From IMG/VR virus record IMGVR_UViG_3300033571_003410, positions 1 to 22,146 of that record: DNA of 22,146 nt. One strand, 5' to 3'. This DNA comes from a virus. Each line of letters starts with the position of its first letter. Position 1 is the stretch's first letter. The notes under the pieces were generated by a model, which searched no databases, was not told the origin of the DNA, and worked only from the letters and a program-made list of their open reading frames with translations. Below, in pieces: positions 1-5,863 of this stretch. A program made the position numbers and the translations under genes.

Positions 1-275
1 TATATCAAAAACTTTCTGAAAAGTATAACTTACCTAAATCTGTTATAGAGAGTATAGTTAAACATGAATTTAGTTATACTAAAGAACAGTTAAAAGAGGG
101 TAATGAAGTATTATTACATAATTTTGGTTCATTTGAAATAATAGTCTTTAAGTTAAGAAGTAGAATAAAGTACTTTATTGATAAGTACAGAAAAGAAAAA
201 ACTAAAAATATTGAAGAGGAGTTAAAGAAGCTCCTAAAAATTAGAAACAATTATGCCAAAAAAAGACATGTTTAA
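1..275 (+). CDS. HU/IHF-like DNA-binding protein, 3' end only
   Basis: This is the C-terminal part of a gene that starts left of the window; the first complete codon is at position 3 and the TAA stop is at 273-275. The visible 90 residues contain LKEGNEVLLHNFGSFEI, which matches the HU/IHF signature of a beta-strand, a GFG-like turn and another strand. A Lys/Arg-rich stretch follows and probably forms the DNA-binding arm and C-terminal helix. HU/IHF proteins bend and compact DNA, and crAss-like phages are known to carry such genes. The Lys-rich tail is longer than in bacterial HU. The end overlaps the next gene by 23 bases in another frame. The family call rests on this one motif and the basic character, so it is fairly but not fully secure. 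Confidence 0.6.
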   Translation, partial: YQKLSEKYNLPKSVIESIVKHEFSYTKEQLKEGNEVLLHNFGSFEIIVFKLRSRIKYFIDKYRKEKTKNIEEELKKLLKIRNNYAKKRHV

Positions 276-855
276 AAAAGAAGGAAAGTACATTACATTT
301 CCAGGAACAAGAGATTTTAATCCAGTAACAAATGAAGCTTATACAGAATCAGAAGCTGGAATTATTGTAACACCAGAAGCTGCATCTGAAGCAGCTTTTC
401 TAAGAATGCAAGAACAAAATGAAAGAGATGCTAAAGCTGTAGATGATTATAATAAAAGTTTAGTAACTACAGATTTTAAGGAGTTTGAAAATATTAAATT
501 AATTGGCTCTAAAGTATTATTTAGACCTTTTAAACATACTTTAAGAACTAAAGGTGGATTACATAGAAAGATTTCTTTTTTTCAACCTTTACCTAATACA
601 GAAACAGTAAAAGAAGTTCCATTATCTTATCCTCTACAATATAGAGGGGTAATTTGTAAAATTTCTGATGAATGTCCTGAAGAATTTAAAAGTAAGGTTA
701 AAGTAGGTGATATAGCAGATATTCAAAGTATTGCTTGGCAGCAACAAGCTTATGTGATGGATAGAGATTTATTCCAAGAATTAGAAGAACCATTTACATT
801 CTGGTTAACTCCTGGGCATATTCAAGCTGTTATTGAAAACTATGAAGTAAAATAA
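253..855 (+). CDS. Hypothetical phage protein, possible GroES-like beta-barrel
   Basis: A 200-residue soluble protein without signal peptide or membrane segment. The N-terminal ~80 residues are polar and look flexible (a Glu/Ala-rich stretch near residues 33-65). From about residue 83 the pattern changes to alternating hydrophobics: IGSKVLFRPF, then YRGVICKIS and VKVGDIADI. The order of 'valine-rich strand, G-V-I strand, vKvGD strand' resembles a GroES-type or other small beta-barrel, but I see no decisive motif, so no function is claimed. The ATG at 253 lies inside the upstream HU-like gene; an in-frame ATG at 268 would shorten the protein by five residues. Its stop overlaps the next start (TAATG at 853-857), suggesting translational coupling. 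Confidence 0.75.
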   Translation: MPKKDMFKKEGKYITFPGTRDFNPVTNEAYTESEAGIIVTPEAASEAAFLRMQEQNERDAKAVDDYNKSLVTTDFKEFENIKLIGSKVLFRPFKHTLRTKGGLHRKISFFQPLPNTETVKEVPLSYPLQYRGVICKISDECPEEFKSKVKVGDIADIQSIAWQQQAYVMDRDLFQELEEPFTFWLTPGHIQAVIENYEVK

Positions 856-1109
856 TGATAGAAAATAAATATAATTGCCCATTAGAAATATGGAGAGGTT
901 TTACTCAAACAGAACAAGAATATTATAATTTAATGAGAAAAGAGTTTGAATTTAAAAATCATGTGTATTATTTACATCCTGATACAAATAAATTTATTCC
1001 TGAAGAGTGGAGTACTCTAACTCATAATATGGTAACTATGTTTATTTGGAGAATCTTTAAAGCAGAAAAAGATGAAATGTTTTATGAAAAAACTGATTAT
1101 GAAAACTAA
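855..1109 (+). CDS. Small hypothetical protein (84 aa)
   Basis: A short acidic protein rich in aromatic residues (many Tyr, Phe, Trp) and without Cys clusters or membrane segments. I do not recognise a family. The start codon shares its A with the stop of the upstream gene (TAATG), and its own stop overlaps the next start in the same way, so it sits in a tightly coupled run of three genes. Coding status is supported by this packing and by codon use like that of its neighbours. It may be a structural or regulatory accessory protein, but nothing in the sequence decides this. Confidence 0.75.
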   Translation: MIENKYNCPLEIWRGFTQTEQEYYNLMRKEFEFKNHVYYLHPDTNKFIPEEWSTLTHNMVTMFIWRIFKAEKDEMFYEKTDYEN

Positions 1110-1330
1110 TGAACTTTAAAGATATTAGAAATTTTATAGAAGGAAATTATAATCATTTATTAGATAGGTTTAATAGTTTAGATGATAAGACTAAAGCTAT
1201 GGCACAAAATAGAATTAATATTTGTAAAACTTGTCCTAATCTTATAAATAATAAATGTAGCCTTTGTTCATGTGAATTTCCAGGGTTAACTTTTGCACCA
1301 AGCAAGACTTGTCCTGATAATAAATGGTAG
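1109..1330 (+). CDS. Small Cys6 zinc-binding protein (73 aa)
   Basis: The protein has an N-terminal helix-forming half and a compact C-terminal cysteine domain. Cysteines lie at residues 39, 42, 50, 53, 55 and 68, in the order CxxC, CxxCxC, CP, ending in DNKW. This spacing is typical of a small treble-clef or zinc-ribbon found in short proteins of Bacteroidota phages, which often end in CP..KW. A zinc-stabilised adaptor or nucleic-acid contact is plausible, but the partner is unknown. It is the last of three genes coupled by TAATG junctions and ends with TAG, which shows that TAG is not recoded here. A gene-free stretch with tRNA-like elements follows. Confidence 0.8.
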   Translation: MNFKDIRNFIEGNYNHLLDRFNSLDDKTKAMAQNRINICKTCPNLINNKCSLCSCEFPGLTFAPSKTCPDNKW

Positions 1331-1381
1331 CCCCTCTAAGAGTAGCCCTCTTAGACCGACACTAGTGTGTGTTTCAATAAT
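1331..1381 (+). other. Hairpin and palindrome in gene-free stretch
   Basis: Just after the stop at 1330, CTAAGAG (1336-1342) pairs with CTCTTAG (1348-1354) across a 5-base loop. The perfect palindrome ACACTAGTGT follows at 1359-1368. There is no U-tract, so this is not a standard intrinsic terminator. It could be an RNA processing signal in front of the tRNA-like elements or a protein-binding site; the sequence does not decide. No open reading frame of note is seen here. Confidence 0.4.
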
Positions 1382-1454
1382 AGAATAAAAAGTTTTTTGG
1401 TAAGAATACCTACCAGCGAGTAGGAGGTTTAGGGTTCGACTCCCAGTTATTCTC
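1382..1454 (+). tRNA. tRNA-like element, degenerate (identity unclear)
   Basis: AGAATAA (1382-1388) pairs perfectly with TTATTCT (1447-1453) as a 7-bp acceptor stem. A D-loop-like TTTGGTAA (1396-1403) sits between GTTT and GAAT. A 5-bp anticodon-like stem CCTAC/GTAGG (1409-1413 and 1420-1424) follows, then a typical variable loop AGGTT and a T-loop TTCGACT closed by GGG/CCC. Two features are off: the anticodon loop (CAGCGA) has six rather than seven bases and lacks U33, and the T-stem has a mismatch and a wobble pair. No CCA is encoded. It may be a decayed tRNA or an unusual phage tRNA, and I do not assign an anticodon. Confidence 0.5.
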
Positions 1455-1456
1455 TA

Positions 1457-1606
1457 AGTGTAATGGTAAAATTGGTAAATACGGCAGATTATTAAATCCT
1501 ATTTCGTAGTAATAGCATTAAGTACGTAGGCTCAAGGCTGCTGATAAAGACAAAACCTATGCTATAAGTAGTCTTATCACTGTAGGTTCAAATCCTACTT
1601 ACACTT
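1457..1606 (+). tRNA. tRNA-Leu-like RNA enlarged to 150 nt, possibly interrupted in the anticodon loop
   Basis: The ends form a good tRNA: acceptor AGTGTAA (1457-1463) with TTACACT (1599-1605), a Leu-type D-arm with AATTGGTA, and a perfect T-arm GTAGG/CCTAC (1582-1586 and 1594-1598) around TTCAAAT. The middle is far too long. GGCAG (1483-1487) pairs with CTGCT (1538-1542) as an anticodon stem around a 50-base loop. If 1491-1533 were removed, the loop would read ATTAAGG, giving anticodon UAA (Leu), with the junction between U34 and A35. The variable region is also long: GATAAAGAC (1543-1551) pairs with GTCTTATC (1571-1578) with one bulge. ATAGCAT (1512-1518) could pair with ATGCTAT (1559-1565), giving a pseudoknot. 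The leucine identity and the interruption are inferences; a novel tRNA-like ncRNA is the alternative. Confidence 0.45.
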
Positions 1607-1618
1607 CAACTCAATAAT

Positions 1619-1828
1619 ATGTTAGAAGTTAAAAACAATAAAGATATAACTCTAAAGATAGGTGATAGACTTTTAATAGTTAATAATCAATTAAGTAATA
1701 AAACTTTAGGATTACTAAGTATAGGTGATATAATTACTATAACTAGTTTTTCTGAAAATAAAAAAATTCTTTATTATTCTAACTCTTTAGGGTTATCAGT
1801 AAATAGTAATGTATATGTTAGAATTTAA
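1619..1828 (+). CDS. Small hypothetical protein (69 aa), beta-rich
   Basis: A 69-residue protein with an alternating pattern suggesting a small all-beta domain: ITLKIGDRLLIV, then LLSIGDIITITSF, then YYSNSLGLSV. Two IGD turns spaced about 26 residues apart suggest an SH3-like or similar barrel. No cysteines and no membrane segment. It begins MLEVKN, much like the MLEFKN of the next gene, so the two may be related or share a translation-start context. It is the first gene after the tRNA-like elements and overlaps the next gene. Function unknown. Confidence 0.65.
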   Translation: MLEVKNNKDITLKIGDRLLIVNNQLSNKTLGLLSIGDIITITSFSENKKILYYSNSLGLSVNSNVYVRI

Positions 1829-2006
1829 AAATCCTATTCCAGTTATAGTAGAAAATAATAAAGAAGGATATGCTCTTTACGTAAGAGATGGTGGTACTTT
1901 AGAAAATGATATATGGTGTGTAATTTTGTGTGAAGGTGGTATTGTTAGACATTATAGAAGTGACCAAATAAGAATACATTTTAATGCTACATTTGATATA
2001 AAATAA
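1815..2006 (+). CDS. Small hypothetical protein (63 aa), beta-rich
   Basis: I place the start at the ATG at 1815 because the protein then begins MLEFKN, matching MLEVKN of the preceding gene; an in-frame ATG at 1809 would add two residues (Met-Tyr). The start overlaps the upstream gene by 14 bases. The content is beta-strand-like (IPVIVENN, YALYVRDGG, WCVILCEGGIVRHYRSDQIRI), ending in a pattern often seen in small SH3-like domains of phage accessory proteins. No catalytic motif is visible and I assign no function. One base separates its stop from the start of the following metallopeptidase-like gene. Confidence 0.65.
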   Translation: MLEFKNPIPVIVENNKEGYALYVRDGGTLENDIWCVILCEGGIVRHYRSDQIRIHFNATFDIK

Positions 2007-2007
2007 T

Positions 2008-2307
2008 ATGATTAAATCTTTTGAATTAGGACCTTATACATGGAATGTAGCACAAAAACTAAAGTTAAAAAATAAGACTTTAGGATGGTGTGTATTTGAT
2101 TCTTTTAAAAAAGAAATACAAGTAGCTACACATAATCCTTATAATTTAAAAGAAGAAGTAACTGAAGATGTAAAAAATCATACTTTTTATCACGAACTTA
2201 CTCATGCTATACTCTATGTAATGGAACATGAATTAGCTGAAGATGAAGAATTTGTAACTAAATTTAGTGATTTATTATATCAATTTGAAAAAACTAAGAA
2301 AGAATGA
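2008..2307 (+). CDS. Minimal HELTH zinc metallopeptidase-like protein
   Basis: A 99-residue protein with FYHELTHAILY at about residues 60-70. HELTH fits the HExxH zinc motif, with His62 and His66 as ligands and Glu63 as the catalytic base. About 14 residues on, EDEEFVTKFSDLL supplies a candidate third ligand (Glu80 or Glu81) in a second helix, as in minimal gluzincin or ImmA/IrrE-like domains. An N-terminal beta-rich part (W-N-V and G-W-C-V-F-D strands) precedes the helix, in the order usual for these domains. Similar mini-metallopeptidases occur next to packaging genes in many phages; the substrate is unknown. It overlaps the next gene by four bases (ATGA), suggesting coupled translation. 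Confidence 0.75.
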   Translation: MIKSFELGPYTWNVAQKLKLKNKTLGWCVFDSFKKEIQVATHNPYNLKEEVTEDVKNHTFYHELTHAILYVMEHELAEDEEFVTKFSDLLYQFEKTKKE

Positions 2308-2822
2308 AAGTGTTTGAGATAGTTGAAAATAATGTAACTTTAAACCCTGATATATTAAATGTACCATGTTTTAAAGTTATTTATGATAGAGATAAAGATA
2401 AAAATAAAATTAATGCTTTAAAAGATTTATCTTTTATTTATCACATGTCTGATAATAATTCTATTTATGCAGACTTTCCAAAACAAGAAAAAGAAAATAG
2501 AATTAAAGCTGATTTTAAAATAGAATTAGATTATTCTAATGACTTAGAAGTACAGGAAGCTATTAATACTTATAAAAGTTTTATAGAAACTCCTAAGCAA
2601 AGGTTACTTCAAGCTGCTAAGAATAAAATAGATGAATTTGCTGACTTTATGAATAATACTAAAGTAGATGTAGATTCAGCAGATACAATATTAAAAATAT
2701 TTAAAGATATTAGTACTACAATAGCTAACTTTGATAAGCTTGAAGAAGCTGTTAAAAAAGAAAAAGAAAGTAATAACTCTAAAGTTAGAGGTAATAAATC
2801 AATTTCAATGTTTGAGCAATAA
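2304..2822 (+). CDS. Conserved-looking phage protein directly upstream of terminase
   Basis: A 172-residue, mostly helical, highly charged protein. The stretch FKVIYDRDKDKNKINALKD (residues ~23-41) followed by FIYHMSDNNSIYADFP and then ENRIKADF is distinctive and reminds me of a family found beside terminases in Bacteroidota phages. The C-terminal half (IETPKQRLLQAAKNKIDEF onward) looks like long helices, and the tail is Lys/Ser/Asn-rich and probably disordered. Its position immediately before the large terminase, joined by a TAATG overlap, makes a small-terminase or packaging-accessory role conceivable. There is no clear helix-turn-helix, however, so this is only a contextual guess. Confidence 0.75.
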   Translation: MKVFEIVENNVTLNPDILNVPCFKVIYDRDKDKNKINALKDLSFIYHMSDNNSIYADFPKQEKENRIKADFKIELDYSNDLEVQEAINTYKSFIETPKQRLLQAAKNKIDEFADFMNNTKVDVDSADTILKIFKDISTTIANFDKLEEAVKKEKESNNSKVRGNKSISMFEQ

Positions 2823-5800
2823 TGATATTAAAAGATACAAGTAGGTTTCAAGAGGTTTGGTATAATTTTGTTAAGACAGGTAGTTATTGTAACTATACTA
2901 AAGATAGTTATGCTTATAAAGAATTTTGGCTTAGAGAAGATGATAGATGTCGTAATGGTTTAAAATTAAATGATTTATATATTCCTGGAACTTATTATTT
3001 TTATCTTAACTATTATCCTATATTAGCAAAAGATGAAAAGACAGGAAGAAAAAAACAAATAGCTCCAAGATTTACTGATGTAGATTTGGAGTATTTTACT
3101 ATTATAGAAAGAGCTAGAAAAGAAAAAAAAGGAGTTATATTAGCTAAACCAAGACGTACAGGTTTTTCTTTTAAAAACTCTTGTTTAATTGTACATGAGT
3201 ATAATTTTTATAGAGATGCTAAATGTGTTATAGGAGCTTATTTATCAGACTTATCTACTAATACTATGAGTATGTGTTTAGATGGATTAAACTGGTTAGA
3301 TAAATATACTGAATGGAAAAAACAAAGAAATCCTGATACTAGAACATTTGTAAAAGCAAGATATAAAGAAACTATAGATGGTATAGATATTTGGAAAGGA
3401 TTTAATTCGCAAATAGAAGTAGTAACTTTTAAAGATAACCCCTTCGCATCAATTGGTAAATGTATGGCAAAAGGAACTAAGGTTTTAATGTATGATGGTT
3501 CTTTTAAGAATATTGAAGATGTTGTAGTTGGTGATAAATTAATGGGACCTGATTCTAAAGAGAGGAATGTATTATCTACTACTATAGGAAAAGATTGGAT
3601 GTATGAAATACAACAAGAAAGAGGAATTAGTTATACAGTAAATTCTGAACATAATTTGTATTTGGAACAAAGATGTAATTCTAATGCAGTAAAAGATGAT
3701 GGAATAAAAATATTAACTCCTTTAGAATTTTTAAAACTCCCTAAATATAAACAACTTTATACTACAGGAATAAAAGCAAATCAGATAAATTTTAAATCTT
3801 CTGAAATATTAATTGACCCATACTATTTGGGTTTATGGTTGGGGGATGGAAATTCCTGTGGACCTGCAATAACGATAGGAGATAAAGAAAATGAGCTTTT
3901 AGAATATTTAGAAAAATTTTATAGTTCCTTTAAAGAACACAATATAAAAATATATCGTAAAAATAATAGTAATTGTAGCACTATTAGGCTAACTAAATCA
4001 ACATGTAATAATGAGCTGCATAACTTATTAAAATACTATAAGTTAATAAATAATAAACATATTCCAAAAGAATATTTAATAAATAGTATTGATGTAAGAT
4101 TACAAATATTAGCAGGATTAATAGATTCCGATGGATATAAAATTAATGATACTTATTACGAGATAATACAAAAAAATAAAGTTCTTGCGGATAATATAGT
4201 ATTTTTAACAAGAAGTTTAGGATTTTATACAAAAATATCTGAAAAAAAATCTACTATCAAAGGTAAAGATTGTGGAATTGTTTACAGAATTATGTTTACT
4301 GGAGATTTTTCTAAAATTCCAGTAAAAGTTAAAAGAAAAAAATGTAAGCATAAAAATACACGAACTAATCCATTAAGAACTCGTATAAAAGTAGAAAAAA
4401 AATATTATGGAGATTATTATGGTTTTGAATTAGATGGAGACCATTTGTATCTCTTAGAAGATTTTACAATTACTCATAATACTACAAATATATTTATATT
4501 TGAAGAAGGGGGTAAATTCCCTAACTTAATAGAATCTTACAATATTTCTGAGCCTTGTTGGAGAGATGGTGAAGATATGATAGGTATTCCTATTATATAT
4601 GGTACAGGAGGTGATATGGAAGGTGGTACAGTTGAATTTGCAGAAATGTTTTATAATCCTGAAAAGTTTAATTTATTAGCTTTTGATAATATATGGGATG
4701 ATGATAAATCTGGTTCTAAATGTGGTTGGTTTATTCCAGCTAATAGAATGAGATTTGGTAAGTTTGAATATGAAGGTAAAACAGTTGATTTAGTAGATGT
4801 AGATGGTAATTCTAATGTAGAAGCTGCAACAGCATCTATTATGAAATTAAGAGAATTAAAATCTAAATCTGGTGTAGATAAAGATTATAGAGATACTATT
4901 ACACAGTTTCCTTTAAAACCTGCTGAAGCATTTTTAAGAAGTGGATATAATAAATTTCCTGTAGCAGAATTACAACAAGTTTTAGGAAAAATAGAAAGTA
5001 CTAAATCTTATGAGTATGATGAAAAATATGTAGAATTATTTTTTAATGAAAAAGCTCCAAGAGGTGTAGATTATAATATTTTACATAATGCTAAACCTTT
5101 GGTAGATTACCCTGTAAAAGAAGTTCAAAGAGAAGGTTGTATAGTAGTATATGAATTTCCTATAGAATTACCTGATGGAACTACTCCACCTGAGTTATAT
5201 ATGATAGCACATGACCCTACTAAAAATGATGATGAGGGTAACTCTTTAGCAGGTATTCAAGTATTTAAAACTCATAGATATTTTAATTTATATGGACATG
5301 ATGAAGTTGTAGCAGAGTTTTATGGAAGAAGAGGTAAAGATGAAATAAATGAAATATTAGAAAAGTTAGCTATGTGGTATGGGTTATCTAATAAGATGTT
5401 ATTCTTTGAAAATGCTGTAGGTAATACTAAAGAATATTTTGAAAGAAAAAAGAAGTTACATTACTTATGTACACAACCTCAAACTATCTTTAATAAAAAA
5501 GCTGCATTTACTTCAACAGGAAATATTATTTATGGGTATCCTATGAGTAATCAATATATTAAAGCTGAAGCTGAAGATTATTTAAAAGAATGGTTATTAG
5601 AAGATAGAAATAAAGAAGGTAATTTAAAAAATCTTCATTTACTTAAATCCAGAATGTTATTAAAACAATTAATAGCTTATAATAGAGATGGTAACTTTGA
5701 TGCTGTAATGACAGCAGTAGGGTGGGCTTCAGGTAGAAGGGAAAGATTTAATATTTATGAAAAAGAAAAAGAGAGAGAAAATAAAACAAATAAATTAGAT

Positions 5801-5863
5801 TTTTTGATAAATAATAAAAAAGTATTTAATAATGGCAGCAAATCCGTCAGGGTCAGAAGTTAG
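2822..5863 (+). CDS. terL: Terminase large subunit with in-frame intein
   Basis: This is the packaging motor ATPase and nuclease. The reading frame encodes 1013 residues; removing the intein (residues 214-553) leaves 673, normal for a large terminase. A Walker A variant lies at about residues 109-119 (KPRRTGFSFKN). The Walker B strand with its acidic pair is IFIFEEGG at 557-564, just after the intein. The C-terminal RNase H-like nuclease shows HDPTK with Asp798, LFFENAVGN with Glu863 and FDAVMTAVGW with Asp960 as likely metal ligands. The protein resembles terminases of crAss-like and related Bacteroidota phages. It starts in a TAATG overlap with the upstream gene and overlaps the portal gene by 32 bases. 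The stop is TAG. Motor activity requires the intein to splice out, because it separates the core from the Walker B strand. Confidence 0.93.
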   Translation: MILKDTSRFQEVWYNFVKTGSYCNYTKDSYAYKEFWLREDDRCRNGLKLNDLYIPGTYYFYLNYYPILAKDEKTGRKKQIAPRFTDVDLEYFTIIERARKEKKGVILAKPRRTGFSFKNSCLIVHEYNFYRDAKCVIGAYLSDLSTNTMSMCLDGLNWLDKYTEWKKQRNPDTRTFVKARYKETIDGIDIWKGFNSQIEVVTFKDNPFASIGKCMAKGTKVLMYDGSFKNIEDVVVGDKLMGPDSKERNVLSTTIGKDWMYEIQQERGISYTVNSEHNLYLEQRCNSNAVKDDGIKILTPLEFLKLPKYKQLYTTGIKANQINFKSSEILIDPYYLGLWLGDGNSCGPAITIGDKENELLEYLEKFYSSFKEHNIKIYRKNNSNCSTIRLTKSTCNNELHNLLKYYKLINNKHIPKEYLINSIDVRLQILAGLIDSDGYKINDTYYEIIQKNKVLADNIVFLTRSLGFYTKISEKKSTIKGKDCGIVYRIMFTGDFSKIPVKVKRKKCKHKNTRTNPLRTRIKVEKKYYGDYYGFELDGDHLYLLEDFTITHNTTNIFIFEEGGKFPNLIESYNISEPCWRDGEDMIGIPIIYGTGGDMEGGTVEFAEMFYNPEKFNLLAFDNIWDDDKSGSKCGWFIPANRMRFGKFEYEGKTVDLVDVDGNSNVEAATASIMKLRELKSKSGVDKDYRDTITQFPLKPAEAFLRSGYNKFPVAELQQVLGKIESTKSYEYDEKYVELFFNEKAPRGVDYNILHNAKPLVDYPVKEVQREGCIVVYEFPIELPDGTTPPELYMIAHDPTKNDDEGNSLAGIQVFKTHRYFNLYGHDEVVAEFYGRRGKDEINEILEKLAMWYGLSNKMLFFENAVGNTKEYFERKKKLHYLCTQPQTIFNKKAAFTSTGNIIYGYPMSNQYIKAEAEDYLKEWLLEDRNKEGNLKNLHLLKSRMLLKQLIAYNRDGNFDAVMTAVGWASGRRERFNIYEKEKERENKTNKLDFLINNKKVFNNGSKSVRVRS
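3461..4480 (+). mobile_element. Intein with LAGLIDADG homing endonuclease inside terL
   Basis: A 340-residue insertion within the terminase frame. It begins with Cys214 (block A: CMAKGTKVLMYDGSFKNIED) and has the block B motif YTVNSEHNLYL with His277. It ends in block F/G, YYGFELDGDHLYLLEDF followed by TITHN, whose last two residues are the canonical His-Asn. The first downstream residue is Thr554, a valid +1 nucleophile. Between the splicing halves lie two LAGLIDADG-type motifs, LGLWLGDG (336-343) and LAGLIDSDGY (430-439), so the endonuclease domain looks intact. The host junction IGK|TTNIFIFEEGG rejoins a normal terminase strand just before Walker B. All splicing residues I can check are present, so it is likely active. 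Confidence 0.93.

Noticed and set aside
1491-1533. Functional group I intron in the tRNA-Leu-like element
   Set aside because: The insertion site and pseudoknot topology are suggestive, but 43 bases (or even 90 with the enlarged arm) is far below the size of any known self-splicing group I intron, and the conserved core elements are not recognisable.
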